Shown: positions 1-11,232, numbered from the stretch's first letter. The stretch: DNA of 64,000 nt from Sphingosinithalassobacter sp. CS137 (GCF_014334115.1 NZ_CP060494.1:2696501-2760500); one strand, 5' to 3'. A program made the numbers and translations. Notes: generated from the sequence alone by a model not told the origin.

Positions 1-1111
1 CGCCGAGCTGGCGTGTTGCCGCCTCCGTCACCGCCGCACCGGCTTCGCTGCGCTTTCGAGCGCCGTCGGCAGTGAAGAGATTGTCCGGCGCTTTCGCGTC
101 ATGCGCACTCGCTTGCGCGATCCGGCGTTGCTCGGCGGCAGTGAGCCGCAGGCCGAAATGCGGCGCGATGCGATCGAAGAAAGCGGCGGGGAGCGTGGCA
201 TAGTCGATGGCGATGCCACTCGTTGCCAGCCCTTCGACCGCCGCTGCGTGATAGTGGGCGAAGATCCGCGCGCAGAGGATCTCCGGTTGGGTGGTCCGCT
301 CCGTGTCGGCGTCGTAGAGCCCGGGCGGCACCAGCGCCGGGACGGTCTGATAGCCGCGTTGCCGCATCTGCGACACGAGCACTTCAACCGGATCGCGAAA
401 AAGGTAGATCCAGGGAACGTCGGGAAAGGCGTCGCGGAGCAGCGGCAAGGCGAGGATATGCCAGCTGTCGAGCTTCAGGAAGCAGCGGCTTTCCCCGCTG
501 CGACTCCGCGCGAGCGCCGCCATCATCGCGCGCAGCAGTGCGATCCGGCGGGCACGCGGCAGCTCAGGGTGCCGGAGCGCATAGCGGATCGCGGAGTCGA
601 GCGGCCCCGGCTCGGAGAGCGAAATCGCCGCGGGAAGCGCAGCCAGCATTTGCGCGACCAGAGTCGATCCGCAGCGCGACATGTGGAAGATCATGCCCTT
701 CAGCGGCGCCGATGCGTCGAGCGGCGCCCGATCAATGAACGCGTCGAGGCGCGTGCCGTGCCTGAACAGGCGGTTGAACGGTCTGGCCGCGGCCCGAGCG
801 ACCGAGTCCTGATAGAAGCTCTCGGTGAGCGGCCTCGCGCCGAAGCGCGCCCAATCGATCCAGGCGCCCTGCGCGTCCTCGACGATCGCGGTCGGCAGCC
901 ATCCCTCGGGTGCCCATGCGTCGTCCGGGGCAACGGCATTCGCGCGCCGGCTGGCGCGTAGCGCCTCGTGGTCGAGCGGCAAACCGGCGGATCGGGCGAG
1001 ATGTTGCGCGCGCGCTGCGAAGTCGTCGGGGTACGTCGCTTCGTCCAGAAAGGCCTGCGCCGCCGGATCGGCCATCACATGTGCGCGATACACTTCTCGA
1101 TCGCTCTTCAT
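1..1111 (-). CDS. Sulfotransferase family protein (3' end outside window)
   Basis: Reading leftward from an ATG at 1111 gives 370 codons that are still open at the window edge, so the C-terminus is missing. Residues about 139-156 contain a PAPS-binding-like loop (SRCGST at 145-150), and a downstream YLFRDPVEV segment resembles the 3'-phosphate-binding motif of sulfotransferases. The family transfers sulfonate from PAPS to hydroxyl or amine groups; the acceptor cannot be told. The gene is divergent from the beta-hydroxylase-like gene at 1200, with an 88-bp shared control region. A nearby hydroxylase suggests, as inference only, that the two modify the same surface or peptide substrate. Confidence 0.8.
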   Translation of the reverse strand, partial: MKSDREVYRAHVMADPAAQAFLDEATYPDDFAARAQHLARSAGLPLDHEALRASRRANAVAPDDAWAPEGWLPTAIVEDAQGAWIDWARFGARPLTESFYQDSVARAAARPFNRLFRHGTRLDAFIDRAPLDASAPLKGMIFHMSRCGSTLVAQMLAALPAAISLSEPGPLDSAIRYALRHPELPRARRIALLRAMMAALARSRSGESRCFLKLDSWHILALPLLRDAFPDVPWIYLFRDPVEVLVSQMRQRGYQTVPALVPPGLYDADTERTTQPEILCARIFAHYHAAAVEGLATSGIAIDYATLPAAFFDRIAPHFGLRLTAAEQRRIAQASAHDAKAPDNLFTADGARKRSEAGAAVTEAATRQLG

Positions 1112-1199
1112 GTTCCGCCTCTGTTGCTCAGGATCGCGGCCGGGCCGGTTTTGCATGTTGGAAGACCCTTGCTAGGCAAGGGCGGCGGGAGAACGACGG

Positions 1200-1790
1200 A
1201 TGATCGCACAGGAAGCGCGCTACCCGGACAGGGTCCGGCTGCCGATGGCGTTCGATCCCGCACTGCTGGAAGCGGACCTGGAACGGCTGGAGGCGGCGGA
1301 CTGGACGCCGCACTTCGTAACCCGCAACTATTCGGGCGATTGGAGCGCGATGCCCTTGCGCGCGCCGGCGGGTGCCGAGCATCCGATCCTGATGCTGAGC
1401 GCGCATCCGGGAGTAGCTGCGTTCGCGGACGCACCGGCGCTTCGGAGCGCCCCCTATCTGCGCGAGGTGATCGCTCGGCTGGAGTGCCCGCTGCAGACGG
1501 TGCGGCTGATGCGGCTGGGAGCCGGATCGTCGATCCTCGAGCACACGGATCCGGGATTGTGCGCCGAGGAAGGGACGGTTCGGCTCCACATCCCGATCCG
1601 CACCAATCCCCAAGTGCGCTTTTGCGTGAATCGCCGCCCGGTCGCGATGCGTCCGGGCGAGCTCTGGTACCTGCGCCTGTCGGATGTCCACAGCGTGGAG
1701 AATGGCGGGGCCACCGATCGCGTGCATCTGGTGATCGACGCCGCGATGAACCCGTGGCTCGCCGGCGAACTCGCGCGCGGGCAGGGTTGA
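1200..1790 (+). CDS. Aspartyl/asparaginyl beta-hydroxylase-like dioxygenase
   Basis: This 196-residue protein has the double-stranded beta-helix pattern of the aspartyl/asparaginyl beta-hydroxylase family, which are Fe(II)/2-oxoglutarate enzymes. The iron site is visible as H115-x-D117 (EHTDPG) and a distal His at 164 or 176 (DRVHLV). A conserved Arg follows the first motif in RLHIPIRTN, as expected for 2-oxoglutarate handling. It is about the length of the catalytic domain alone, with no signal peptide or membrane anchor, so it probably acts in the cytoplasm. GGGAG sits 8 nt before the ATG. The substrate is unknown; candidates are a secreted or surface protein encoded nearby or a small molecule. 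Confidence 0.8.
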   Translation: MIAQEARYPDRVRLPMAFDPALLEADLERLEAADWTPHFVTRNYSGDWSAMPLRAPAGAEHPILMLSAHPGVAAFADAPALRSAPYLREVIARLECPLQTVRLMRLGAGSSILEHTDPGLCAEEGTVRLHIPIRTNPQVRFCVNRRPVAMRPGELWYLRLSDVHSVENGGATDRVHLVIDAAMNPWLAGELARGQG

Positions 1791-1873
1791 GCGATCTGAG
1801 ACCTTCACAGCAGCGGCAATCCTCGGCACTGTAGCGCTCGGGAGCCACAGGGGCGGCATTAGGGGGAATTCGC

Positions 1874-2167
1874 ATGCGCTTGCTCGCACCGGAAGATTTC
1901 GAACCCTGGGTTGGCCGCAAGGTGCGAGTCAACACGCTGCCCAAGCCGGTCGAAGTGACGCTGGAGCGTATCGAGCGGCGGCCGCCGCTGCCCGAGGAAC
2001 TCGACTTTCGCGAGCCCTTTTCGTTGTTCTTCGAATCCGAGTTCGACGTCTATCTGCTCGACACCGCCTATGAGTTCGATTGCGGCCGCGGCGGACCGTA
2101 CAGCTTCGTGATCTCGCAGCTCGTACCATCGAAGACGCGCCGCTATTATCAGGCGGTGTTCGCCTGA
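1874..2167 (+). CDS. DUF6916-like small protein
   Basis: This 97-residue protein opens with LAPEDFEPWVGRKVRV and ends in LVPSKTRRYYQAVFA. That matches my recollection of the DUF6916 family (a LxDFxPxVGxxFxV start, a mid FxLxF strand and a C-terminal YEAVF), whose genes commonly sit beside tail-collar proteins. No function is established. AGGGGG lies 8 nt before the ATG. It follows the hydroxylase gene by 83 bp on the same strand and converges with the tail-collar gene. The family name rests on memory of the pattern, not on a search. Confidence 0.65.
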   Translation: MRLLAPEDFEPWVGRKVRVNTLPKPVEVTLERIERRPPLPEELDFREPFSLFFESEFDVYLLDTAYEFDCGRGGPYSFVISQLVPSKTRRYYQAVFA

Positions 2168-2174
2168 GAGCGCA

Positions 2175-2203
2175 CGGCCGCCCCGCTCAGAGCGGAGCGG
2201 CCG
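2175..2203. terminator. Convergent hairpin terminator
   Basis: A 7-bp GC stem (CGGCCGC with GCGGCCG) continues past one mismatch into five more pairs around a 3-nt loop. It lies in the 51-bp gap between two convergent genes (ends 2167 and 2219). No clear T-tract follows. Confidence 0.6.
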
Positions 2204-2218
2204 CCGAAGCCGCGAAAA

Positions 2219-2803
2219 TCAGTTCCGCGAGGGGAAGATGCCCTCGACGCAGATGATCGCGTTGACCACCGTGTACGGCTGCATGTTGTTGATGGGGACA
2301 TTGTTGCCGGCGATGCTGGTCGACCCATTGAGGCTGACTCCGCCGAGCGGGACCGTTGTGCCGGTGGCTCCGGCGGGGACGTAGATCACGACGCTGTCGC
2401 CGCTCGTGTTGTGGGGGGTGCCGAGATGCGCATTCGCTTCGGGTTCGCTGACCTCCTCAAGGGCAGACACTCCGGCCATCGCGTTCAGCGTCACGCCTCC
2501 GGGAGCGAGGGTGTGATTATGCGCCGGCATGTTCGGCAGGATGAGGGTCGTTGTCTCCGTGCCTGCCATCTGGCCCAGCGCGTAGTTGCTCGTTCCCGGA
2601 CCCTGGCCCTGCCCAAGAAAGGCGCGTCCCCGCGCATCGGGCAGACCGAACGTCGTCTGGCCATTGCCGCCATAGGTGGTGCCGAGCAGGGAGAAGAGCG
2701 CCGTATGCTGTGCAATCGACATGATCTGCCCTTGGCAGAACATGAAAGAACGCGGTGCGAAATTCGCGCCGAAGAACAGAATTTGCGTGAGATAGAATTC
2801 CAT
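2219..2803 (-). CDS. Phage tail collar domain protein (microcystin-dependent-protein type)
   Basis: This 194-residue protein starts with MEFYLTQILFFGANFAPRSF and the tail-collar signature FCQGQIMSIAQHTALFSLLGTTYGGNG at about residues 22-48, followed by the FGLPDARGRAF block. The same fold occurs in phage short-tail-fibre collars and in stand-alone bacterial proteins of the MdpB type. There is no signal peptide and no other phage gene nearby, so it is not evidence for a prophage. GGGAG lies upstream of the ATG. It is divergent from the giant autotransporter across 303 bp and may serve the surface function of that locus (inference). Confidence 0.85.
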   Translation of the reverse strand: MEFYLTQILFFGANFAPRSFMFCQGQIMSIAQHTALFSLLGTTYGGNGQTTFGLPDARGRAFLGQGQGPGTSNYALGQMAGTETTTLILPNMPAHNHTLAPGGVTLNAMAGVSALEEVSEPEANAHLGTPHNTSGDSVVIYVPAGATGTTVPLGGVSLNGSTSIAGNNVPINNMQPYTVVNAIICVEGIFPSRN

Positions 2804-3033
2804 CGAGCCTACTCCCTTTGCGTGTCACGTTCCGGCTTTCGTCTGAGCGTGTTCGCGGATGCCGAAAGGCTCCGCGACTTCGTAGCACTGTCTTACGGGA
2901 ACTCCGCCCAGCCGCGACTGACGTTCGGGCGCGAAGGAGAGGCTAAAGACCGATTCGCGCCATAGCAATAGCAACTCGCGCTACAACAGCGGGCAAAATC
3001 CATCTGCTGCACAACTGTTGGCGCTGGAAAGCG

Positions 3034-3061
3034 TTGAGTCGAACTTGCCCAAAGCTAAAAT
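3034..3061 (+). promoter_or_regulatory. Candidate promoter of the giant autotransporter gene
   Basis: In the 303-bp gap between the tail-collar gene (start 2803) and the autotransporter (ATG 3107), TTGAGT at 3034-3039 and TAAAAT at 3056-3061 are 16 bp apart, resembling -35 and -10 boxes. The stretch 3040-3080 is the most AT-rich part of the gap. Nothing coding was recognised in the rest of the gap. Confidence 0.35.
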
Positions 3062-3106
3062 ATCAGTAAGTAAAGCGCTTAGAAGCACGTGCGGGGGTGT
3101 ACTGTG

Positions 3107-6100
3107 ATGCGGGTGGGGGCAAGCCTGGCGCAGGGCCTGTGGCGAGTCGCGGGGCGACTCGGGGACTGGGCGAAGGGCAAAACCGATTCGGCTGTCTCCG
3201 GATCGGATCTTTACGGCCGCGCTGTCCGGCGCGCGGTGGCGGCTGCGCCCCTCCTGTGCCTGGCGGCGATGCCGACGGTCGCGTCGGCGCAGAGTTCTGC
3301 CTGCAGCGCCATTCAGAGCGGCATTCTCGATTTCACCGCCACCGCTACCTATGGCGGTTCCACGACCTGGTCGGGCGGACGTTTTTCATTTGCAACGGGA
3401 ACCGGAACGGCGATCCGGAACTCTGCGTGGAGCAACACGTCGCAGTTCAGCGACACCATCTATGCGCCCGACGCGACGGCTTCGTACAGCTTCGCGGCGG
3501 GCGAGACCGTGACGGTCACGTTCAACGTCACCAGCTATTCCTCAGCGAACAGCAACACGATCAACCTTCGCCTCGAGACAGGTAGCGGCAGCAGCTCCTT
3601 TGCTCCAGTCGTTCAGAATATCTCGGGTGACGGCACGTACACGCTCACCTACACCTTCGCGAGCGACACGGCGATGGTCGGCGTCACGACTCGCGAGACG
3701 AACAACGGGCCGGCGGCGACGATCTTGGTCGATGCATCCTGCTCCGGCGGAGCGCCGACCGTCTCCTCCGTCTCACCGGATTCCGGTCCGGCCAGTGGGA
3801 ACGCGCTGGTTACGGTGAACGGCTCGAATCTCACCGGCGCCACTTCCGTGACCTTCGGCGGCACACCGGGGACGGGCATTACCGTCGCCGGCGACGGCAA
3901 TTCGCTCAGCGTGACCACCCCTGCGCATGCCGCGGGTGCAGTCGCGGTGGCGGTGACCACCCCGGGCGGAAGCGATTCGCTGGCGAACGGCTACACCTAT
4001 CTCGCCGCGCCGACAGCGACCTCGATATCCCCGACGAGTGGCCCGGCCTCCGGCGGCACCATCGCTACGATCACCGGCACCGGGTTCGTCGCGGGCGCGA
4101 CCAGCGTGACGATCGGGGGAACGACGCTTCCCGCCGGCAGCGTCACCGTCGCCGGTGCGACATCGCTGAGCTTTACGACTCCCGCTCAATCGGCCGGCAA
4201 TGTGGCCGTCACCGTGACCACCGGCGGCGGCACCAGCGGCGCCGTGCCGGGCGGATTCACCTATATTCCGGCGCCGACCGTCACGGGTCTTAGCCCGGCC
4301 TTCGGTTCGACGGCGGGCGGGAACACGGTCACCATCACCGGCACCGATCTCAGCGGCGCAACCGGCGTGCAGTTCGGCGGAACCGCCGCGAGCGGCGTCA
4401 CCGTTGTTTCCGCCACGCAGATCACGGCCACCGTGCCGGGACCGGCCAGCGCGGGCACGGTCAACGTCACGGTCACCACGCCGGGCGGGACCAGCGGCAC
4501 CGGCGCGGCGTCGCAGTATGAATATCGCGCACCGCCTGCTGTCGCGGTGAGTTCGCCGGCCGATGGCGGCACTGCATCGAGCACCAGCCCGACCTATTCG
4601 GGGACGGTCGCCAGCGGATCGACCGTCGAAGTCCATGTCGATGGCGCCAGCATCGGTGCCGCCACGGTCGCCGGGTCGAGCTGGAGCCTGGCGCAGCCGA
4701 CGCCGCTCGCGCCGGGTTCGCATACCGTCTACGCGGTGGCGACGCTCAACGGAGTGCCCAACACTTCGCCGACCAGCAGCTTCACGGTGAAGCAGGACCA
4801 GACGATCGCGTTCAATTCGGCCGCGCCGACGACTGCCCAGTACAACACCGGCAACTATACGGTCACTGCGACGGCGACGTCCGGCCTGCCGGTGACGCTG
4901 ACGATCGATCCCGCCGCGACGAGCTATTGCTCGATCGCAGGCAATGTCGTCACCTACACCGGCGTCGGCACTTGCGTGATCAATGCCAATCAGTCTGGAG
5001 ACGCCTCCTATTATGCCGCGCCACAGGCCCAGCAGAGCTTCGCGATCGCGCCGGCGTCTCAGACGATCACCTTCGGAGCGGCGCCAGCAAGTCCGACCGT
5101 AGGCGGCAGCTATGCGCCGAGCGCGACCGCCACTTCCGGCCTGCCGGTGACATTCTCGATCGACGCCGGCTCGACGAGTGGCGCCTGCTCGATCGCGGGA
5201 GCGACGGTGAGCTTCACCGGTGCGGGCACCTGCATCGTCAATGGCAATCAGTCGGGCAACACCAACTATGCGGCCGCGCCGCAGGCCCAGCAGTCGTTCA
5301 CGATCGCCGCGACGGCTCCCGGCGCGCCGACGATCGGGACTGCGACGGCGGGCGACGGCCAGGCGACAGTGAGCTTCGCCGCCCCGGCCTCGAACGGCGG
5401 CGCGGCGATTACCGGCTACACCGTGACAGCCTCTCCGGGGGGCGCGACCGCCAGCGGCAGCGGTTCGCCGATCACCGTGACCGGGCTGACCAACGGCCAA
5501 GCCTATACCTTCACCGTCACCGCGACCAATGCGCAGGGCACCGGTCCGGCGTCGGCCGCGTCGAATGCAGTCACGCCGCAGCCTGCTCCGCCGATCGCCG
5601 GCGCCTACAGCACCACTGCGCCCTATAATCCGGGGTCGGCGGCCCCGCAGTCGTTCAGCCTGTCCGCGCAAGTGACCGGCGGCTCGCCGACCGGCTATGC
5701 GGTCGGCTCCGCGACAACGTCCGGCGGCGGCTCGGTGAGCATCGATAGCAGCGGTCAGGTGAGCTACACGCCGCCGGCCGGCTACCGCGGCAACGACAGC
5801 TTCACCTACACCGCCAGCAATGGCGGAGGCACCTCCGCCCCGGCAACGGTGACTGTCCTCGTCGGGGATCCGACGCTCACGATCGGGCTGGCCGGAAGCG
5901 GCACGGTGGACACGGCGCTCACCGGCGTGACGGTGACCGCCAGCGGCGGTACTGCGCCCTATAGCTGTGCGCTCGCGGGCGGTACGCTTCCCGGCCTGAC
6001 ACTGAATTCGAACTGCACCATCACTGGAACGCCGAGCACAGCCGGAAATCATGCATTCACCGTGACGGTGACCGACAGCAGCGCCGGCCCCGCAGGCGCG

Positions 6101-9100
6101 TTCAGCCAGCTCAGCAACACGCTGACTCTCAGCATCGCTGCCCGTGCGAGCTCGGTGAGCCTGACAAGTGCTCCGAACCCCTCGACCTTCGGCCAGACCG
6201 TCACCGCGACGGCCACTATCACGGGCACTTCGCCCAGCGGCAGCGTGACGTTCAGCATCGGCGGCTCGCCGATCGCGGGGTGCGCGAGCGTTGCAGTGGC
6301 AGGCGGCTCTGCAAGCTGCAGCTACACACCGGCAACGGCCGGAACCTTCGCAGTCGATGCCGCCTATTCGGGAGACGCGAACAACGCGCCGAGCAGCGGT
6401 TCCGCGAATCAGTCGGTCACTCAGGCAAGCCAGACGGTCTCGTTCACGTCGACGCCGCCCGCGCCGGCCGTCTTCGGCGGCACCTATACGCCGAGCGCGA
6501 CTGCCACGTCAGGTCTGGCGGTGAGCTTTGCCATCGATGCCACGTCCGGCGCAGTTTGCACGATCGCGGGAGGCACGGTGAGCTTCACCGGCGCCGGCAC
6601 GTGCACGATCAACGCCAATCAGCCTGGCAACGTGAATTACAGCGCCGCGCCGCAGGCACAGCAGACCGTCACCGTGACTCAGGCGAACCAGACGATCGGC
6701 TTCACCTCGACGCCTCCTTCGCCCGCGAGCTTCGGCGGGACCTATACGCCAACTGCGACGGCGACTTCGGGCCTGGCGGTGAGCTTCACCATCGATCCCG
6801 CCGCCGGCGCGGTCTGCGCCATCGCAGGCGGTACGGTGAGCTTCACTGGCGTCGGCACGTGCACCATCAACGCCAATCAGGCGGGGAACGCGAATTTCAG
6901 CGCCGCGCCGCAAGTGCAGCAGACCATCACGGTAGCTCAGGCGAGCCAGACGATCGGCTTCACTTCGACGCCTCCGTCTCCGGCGAACTTCGGCGGCACC
7001 TATACGCCGGCCGCGACGGCCACCTCAGGACTCGCAGTGACCTTCACGATCGATCCGGCCGCGAGCGGCGTATGTTCGATCGCGGGCGGCACTGTGACCT
7101 TCACGGGCGCAGGCACTTGCACGATCAACGCCAATCAGGCGGGTAATGCGAACTATGGCGCTGCGCCGCAGGCCCAGCAGAGCTTCGCCGTCGGCCAAAC
7201 GAGCCAGACCATCGCCTTCACTTCGACGCCTCCTTCGCCGGCGGCATTCGGCGGCACCTACACGCCGAGCGCGACGGCGACCTCGGGCCTCGCAGTGACC
7301 TTCACGATCGATCCTGCCACGGGCGGCGTGTGCACGATCGCCGGCGGCACTGTGACCTTCACCGGCGCAGGCGCCTGCACGATCAACGCGAACCAGGCGG
7401 GCAACGCGAATTACAGTGCCGCGCCGCAGGTACAGCAGACCGTCACGGTGGCCCAGGCCAGCCAGACGATCAGCTTCACCTCGACACCTCCGTCGCCTGC
7501 GCTCTTCGGCGGCACCTATGCACCGAGCGCGACGGCCACTTCGGGCCTGGCGGTGAGCTTCACGATCGATCCGGCCGCGAGCGGCGTGTGCACCATTGCC
7601 GGTGGAACGGTGAGTTTCACGGGCGCGGGCACTTGCACGATCAACGCCAACCAGCCTGGCAATGCGAATTATGGCGCGGCGCCGCAGGCACAGCAGAGCT
7701 TTGCGGTAGGCGAGGCGAGCCAGACCATCGCCTTCACCTCGGCGCCTCCGTCGGCGGCGGTATTCGGCGGAACCTATGCGCCGACCGCGACCGCGACCTC
7801 CGGGCTTGCCGTGACTTTCACGATCGACCCGGCCGCGAGCGGCGTATGCTCGATCGCAGGCGGGACGGTGAGCTTCACCGGAACCGGCACGTGCACGGTC
7901 AACGCGGATCAGGCCGGCAACTCGAACTATACCGCGGCGCCGCGGGTCCAGCAGAGCTTCGCGGTCGGGCAAGCAAGTCAGGCCGTCAGCTTCACATCGA
8001 CGCCCCCTTCCTCTGCCACGCCGGGCAGCACCTATGTGCCCGCCGCAACTGCGACTTCGGGGCTGGCCGTGGTCTTCACGATCGATCCCGCTTCGAGCGC
8101 GGTCTGCACCATCTCCGGCGGGACGGTGCGCTTCACAGATGCCGGCACCTGCACGGTGAATGCCGATCAGCCCGGCAACGCCAACTATGGCGCCGCACCG
8201 CGGGTGCAGCAGGCCATCACCGTCGGCTATCCGGCGCCCGTAGTCGCGGGGGCGAGCGCGACGGTGCCCTACAACAGCTCGGGTACGGCGATCGACCTGT
8301 CGGCTTCGATCAGCGGCGTCCACAGCAGCATCGCAGTGGCGAGCGCGCCTGCGCACGGGACGGCGAGCGTGTCGGGCAATGTCGTCACCTATACGCCCAC
8401 CGCGGGCTATTATGGGGCCGACAGCTTCACCTATACCGCGAGCGGCCCGGGCGGCACCTCGGCTCCGGCGACGGTGAGCGTCACCGTGGCGACGCCGGCT
8501 GCACCGAGCGTCGTCGATGCGAGCGCCAACGTGCCCTACAACAGCACGGGTACGGCGATCGACCTGTCGGCTTCGATCAGCGGCGTCCACAGCAGCATCG
8601 CGGTGGCGAGCGCGCCTGCGCACGGGACGGCGAGCGTGTCGGGCAATGTCGTCACCTATACGCCCACCGCGGGCTATTATGGGGCCGACAGCTTCACCTA
8701 TACCGCGAGCGGCCCGGGCGGCACTTCGACTCCCGCGACGGTGACGCTGACCGTTGCCGTGCCTGCGCCGCCAACCGTCGCGGATCGCAGCGACGTGGCA
8801 GTCGAATACAATAGCGCGGGTACCGCGATCGACCTCGCGGGTTCGATTTCGGGTGTCTACACCAGCGTCGCCATTGCATCCGCGCCGGCGCACGGAACGG
8901 CGACGATCACGGGTACTGTGGTCACCTATGTGCCCACGGCGGGTCACTGGGGTGCGGACAGCTTCGCCTATACCGCCAGCGGCCCCGGCGGGACCTCGAC
9001 AGCGGCTACGGTCGGACTGACGGTGGCAGCGCCGCCCCCGCCGGTGGCACAGCCGGGCAGCGAGACAGTGACTGGCAACACGCCGGTCGATCCGAACGGC

Positions 9101-10933
9101 AGTGTCCAGATCGATCTGTCCGCGCTCGTATCGGGCCAATATGACACGATCCGCATCGATACGCCGCCCGCGCACGGCACGGTGACGTTGCAGAGCACCG
9201 GCGCCGGTAGTGCCGGCTCGGGAACCCGGGCGCTTGCCGTCGCGACAGTGATCGCAACCTACACGCCGGCGGTCGGCTATGTGGGAACCGACAGCTTCAC
9301 CTTCGTGGCGGTCGGGCCAGGCGGGACTTCCTCCCCGGCTGCCGTGACGGTCGAGGTCGTCGGTGCAGCGCCGGTGGCGAGCCCCCACAGCGCAGCGACC
9401 GGCGATGGCCAGACGGTATCGGTGGACCTCACCGCGGGCGCCGCAAACGGGCCGTTCACTGCGGCGAACATTGTGGCCGTCACCCCGGCAGCGGCGGCGA
9501 CCGCTACGATCGTGACGACCGGATCCGGCTCGACCCAAGGCTATCGCCTCGACGTCACCGCCGCCAATCGCTTCGGCGGCACGATCAGCGTGCAGTATAC
9601 GCTGAGCAACGCCTATGGGACTTCGGCTCCCGCAACGGTGACGGTGACGGTGAGTGCGCGGCCCGATCCGACCACCGATCCGAACGTCCGCGGAATCAGC
9701 GACGCGCAGGCGGAGGCGACTCGGCGTTTCGCCCGCAGCCAGGTCTCGAATTTCATGCGGCGCACCGAGCAGCTGCACAACGGCGGCGGCTCGGGCGGCT
9801 CAGCAATGGGCGTGACGCTCAATTCCCGCGATGGAGGGGCTTTCCCCCAGGCGATGCCCGGCACCGACGATTCCGCGCTCGCGATCACACAGCGAATGCG
9901 GATGAGCGAGGAGGATCCGGCGATCGGCGCCTATCTGAACAGTCCCGCCGGCCGCTACGATCGAGGCGGAATGCTCAACCGACCGGACAGTCTTCTGGGC
10001 ACATCCTCGGTGGGTGTCGCTCCGGCGGAATCGAACGGCCAAGCGGGCGAGGAGCCTGGCTATGGCGCCGATGCCGGCCCCGGCGACGGGCGGCGCCAGC
10101 CGGGTTCGGTCGCGGTGTGGAGCGGCGGAGCCATCGATATCGGAACGCAGGATGCGACGCGCGACCGCTCGAAGATCACGGCGACCACGACGGGATTGAG
10201 CGGCGGCGCCGATATCATGCTGGCCGAGGGAGCGGTGCTCGGCATCGGCGGCGGCTATGGCAATGACGTCAGCTGGATCGGCGGATCGGCGGCGCGCGTC
10301 CGCAGCCAGAGCAGCCTGTTCGCGGCCTATGCCAGCCTGACGCCGTTCGAGGGCGCATTCGTGGACGGCATGGCCGGCGTGGGCGATCTCAGCTTCTCGA
10401 CCCGGCGGACGGTCGAGGAGACGCGCGGCGTGGCGCTTGGCAGCCGCGACGGTGCGTTCACGGTGGCGGCGCTCGCACTGGGAATCGACCGCGGGGGCGG
10501 TTCGATCCGCTGGTCGATCTATGGCCGGGGCGAGATCATGAACGCGGATCTGGACGCCTATGTTGAATCGGGCGCGGGCCGGTACGACCTCCGCTTCGAC
10601 GCGCGGAGCCTCGACTCGCTGACGGGCACGCTCGGCGCGCGGATCGAGGCCGAACAGCGCTTTGGAGACTTGTCCGTCCAGCCGCGGCTGCGGTTCGAAT
10701 GGAGCCACGAGTTCCAGGATGCGGACCCGCAATGGCTCGACTATGCCGATATCCCCGGAGCGGCATTCTACAGCCTGGCGACGCGCAACTGGACCCGCGA
10801 CCAATATCAGCTGACCGTCGGCAGCAGGTTCCTTCTCCTTTCCGGCTGGGGCCTCGACTTCGAAACGGGCGCCCGGTTCGGCAGCGGGATGACGGCAGGC
10901 ACCTTGCGAATGCTGCTTTCGAAGCGGTTCTGA
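3107..10933 (+). CDS. Giant Ig-like repeat autotransporter
   Basis: This 2608-residue protein is probably a type Va autotransporter. I chose the ATG at 3107 (GGGGG just upstream) over an in-frame GTG at 3089. An extended N-terminus of about 40 residues precedes a signal-like [18 protein letters not shown]. The passenger contains three TIG/IPT domains (about 217-475), a bacterial Ig-like domain (482-563), two C-X14-C repeats (564-735), a fibronectin-III-like domain (737-825), cadherin-like and putative-Ig domains (828-1105), seven more C-X14-C repeats (1106-1707) and cadherin-like repeats (1710-2085). A linker leads to a beta-barrel of about 275 residues ending in the aromatic LLSKRF. The likely role is adhesion or a surface scaffold; the ligand is unknown. 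Confidence 0.85.
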   Translation: MRVGASLAQGLWRVAGRLGDWAKGKTDSAVSGSDLYGRAVRRAVAAAPLLCLAAMPTVASAQSSACSAIQSGILDFTATATYGGSTTWSGGRFSFATGTGTAIRNSAWSNTSQFSDTIYAPDATASYSFAAGETVTVTFNVTSYSSANSNTINLRLETGSGSSSFAPVVQNISGDGTYTLTYTFASDTAMVGVTTRETNNGPAATILVDASCSGGAPTVSSVSPDSGPASGNALVTVNGSNLTGATSVTFGGTPGTGITVAGDGNSLSVTTPAHAAGAVAVAVTTPGGSDSLANGYTYLAAPTATSISPTSGPASGGTIATITGTGFVAGATSVTIGGTTLPAGSVTVAGATSLSFTTPAQSAGNVAVTVTTGGGTSGAVPGGFTYIPAPTVTGLSPAFGSTAGGNTVTITGTDLSGATGVQFGGTAASGVTVVSATQITATVPGPASAGTVNVTVTTPGGTSGTGAASQYEYRAPPAVAVSSPADGGTASSTSPTYSGTVASGSTVEVHVDGASIGAATVAGSSWSLAQPTPLAPGSHTVYAVATLNGVPNTSPTSSFTVKQDQTIAFNSAAPTTAQYNTGNYTVTATATSGLPVTLTIDPAATSYCSIAGNVVTYTGVGTCVINANQSGDASYYAAPQAQQSFAIAPASQTITFGAAPASPTVGGSYAPSATATSGLPVTFSIDAGSTSGACSIAGATVSFTGAGTCIVNGNQSGNTNYAAAPQAQQSFTIAATAPGAPTIGTATAGDGQATVSFAAPASNGGAAITGYTVTASPGGATASGSGSPITVTGLTNGQAYTFTVTATNAQGTGPASAASNAVTPQPAPPIAGAYSTTAPYNPGSAAPQSFSLSAQVTGGSPTGYAVGSATTSGGGSVSIDSSGQVSYTPPAGYRGNDSFTYTASNGGGTSAPATVTVLVGDPTLTIGLAGSGTVDTALTGVTVTASGGTAPYSCALAGGTLPGLTLNSNCTITGTPSTAGNHAFTVTVTDSSAGPAGAFSQLSNTLTLSIAARASSVSLTSAPNPSTFGQTVTATATITGTSPSGSVTFSIGGSPIAGCASVAVAGGSASCSYTPATAGTFAVDAAYSGDANNAPSSGSANQSVTQASQTVSFTSTPPAPAVFGGTYTPSATATSGLAVSFAIDATSGAVCTIAGGTVSFTGAGTCTINANQPGNVNYSAAPQAQQTVTVTQANQTIGFTSTPPSPASFGGTYTPTATATSGLAVSFTIDPAAGAVCAIAGGTVSFTGVGTCTINANQAGNANFSAAPQVQQTITVAQASQTIGFTSTPPSPANFGGTYTPAATATSGLAVTFTIDPAASGVCSIAGGTVTFTGAGTCTINANQAGNANYGAAPQAQQSFAVGQTSQTIAFTSTPPSPAAFGGTYTPSATATSGLAVTFTIDPATGGVCTIAGGTVTFTGAGACTINANQAGNANYSAAPQVQQTVTVAQASQTISFTSTPPSPALFGGTYAPSATATSGLAVSFTIDPAASGVCTIAGGTVSFTGAGTCTINANQPGNANYGAAPQAQQSFAVGEASQTIAFTSAPPSAAVFGGTYAPTATATSGLAVTFTIDPAASGVCSIAGGTVSFTGTGTCTVNADQAGNSNYTAAPRVQQSFAVGQASQAVSFTSTPPSSATPGSTYVPAATATSGLAVVFTIDPASSAVCTISGGTVRFTDAGTCTVNADQPGNANYGAAPRVQQAITVGYPAPVVAGASATVPYNSSGTAIDLSASISGVHSSIAVASAPAHGTASVSGNVVTYTPTAGYYGADSFTYTASGPGGTSAPATVSVTVATPAAPSVVDASANVPYNSTGTAIDLSASISGVHSSIAVASAPAHGTASVSGNVVTYTPTAGYYGADSFTYTASGPGGTSTPATVTLTVAVPAPPTVADRSDVAVEYNSAGTAIDLAGSISGVYTSVAIASAPAHGTATITGTVVTYVPTAGHWGADSFAYTASGPGGTSTAATVGLTVAAPPPPVAQPGSETVTGNTPVDPNGSVQIDLSALVSGQYDTIRIDTPPAHGTVTLQSTGAGSAGSGTRALAVATVIATYTPAVGYVGTDSFTFVAVGPGGTSSPAAVTVEVVGAAPVASPHSAATGDGQTVSVDLTAGAANGPFTAANIVAVTPAAAATATIVTTGSGSTQGYRLDVTAANRFGGTISVQYTLSNAYGTSAPATVTVTVSARPDPTTDPNVRGISDAQAEATRRFARSQVSNFMRRTEQLHNGGGSGGSAMGVTLNSRDGGAFPQAMPGTDDSALAITQRMRMSEEDPAIGAYLNSPAGRYDRGGMLNRPDSLLGTSSVGVAPAESNGQAGEEPGYGADAGPGDGRRQPGSVAVWSGGAIDIGTQDATRDRSKITATTTGLSGGADIMLAEGAVLGIGGGYGNDVSWIGGSAARVRSQSSLFAAYASLTPFEGAFVDGMAGVGDLSFSTRRTVEETRGVALGSRDGAFTVAALALGIDRGGGSIRWSIYGRGEIMNADLDAYVESGAGRYDLRFDARSLDSLTGTLGARIEAEQRFGDLSVQPRLRFEWSHEFQDADPQWLDYADIPGAAFYSLATRNWTRDQYQLTVGSRFLLLSGWGLDFETGARFGSGMTAGTLRMLLSKRF
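6421..8226 (+). repeat. Seven tandem 258-bp in-frame domain repeats
   Basis: Seven consecutive copies of an 86-residue unit begin with a [18 protein letters not shown] motif and end near AAPQAQQ. Each carries two cysteines separated by 14 residues. Two more distant copies lie upstream at about 4796-5310. The copies are clearly homologous at the DNA level and differ mostly at third positions. Confidence 0.9.
8264..8728 (+). repeat. Near-identical tandem pair, period 267 bp
   Basis: The segments 8264-8460 and 8531-8728 differ at only a handful of positions over about 195 bp. They encode two successive cadherin-like domains with the same [19 protein letters not shown] core. A diverged third copy follows to about 9020. 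The high identity implies recent duplication or gene conversion. Confidence 0.85.
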
Positions 10934-11232
10934 CGCAAGACCGGGCGGGCGATCGGCGACCTTCGGGCTCGTCGGCCGGACGATGATCAGACAGGTTCCG
11001 ATCCCGCGAGGGGCTTCACCAGAAGTTGGAGCGGTCCACCCGGTATAGGTCCAGAAGCCGCTCCGGCCCGCCTTGTCAGGGCCGCACGCGTCGATCCACC
11101 GAAGCGCGAGTTCCCGGCCTTCGCGCCGCGTGGACGCGGTTAGAGGAGCCCGGAATTGGCTCGTTCCGAAGTGGTCGTGCTTTGTTGTGGAGGGGGATGG
11201 TGCGCCACAAAGTCTTCAGCGAACCCGTCTCG

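Noticed and set aside
2219-2803. Prophage remnant, suggested by the tail-collar protein
   Set aside because: No integrase, capsid, portal or tail genes are nearby, and stand-alone collar proteins are common in bacteria.
6421-8728. CRISPR-like array, from regularly spaced repeats
   Set aside because: The repeats are 258-267 bp, in frame, contiguous and encode protein domains; there are no spacers and no cas genes.
3773-9778. Long open frames antisense to the autotransporter (759 and 917 codons)
   Set aside because: They arise from the GC-rich repeat codons of the sense gene, have Arg-rich low-complexity translations, and show no motifs or ribosome sites.
10934-11072. Second transposase fragment (frame ending DLYRVDRSNFW at about 11025-11060)
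   Set aside because: The frame is very short with a stop just upstream and I cannot match it to any transposase family.
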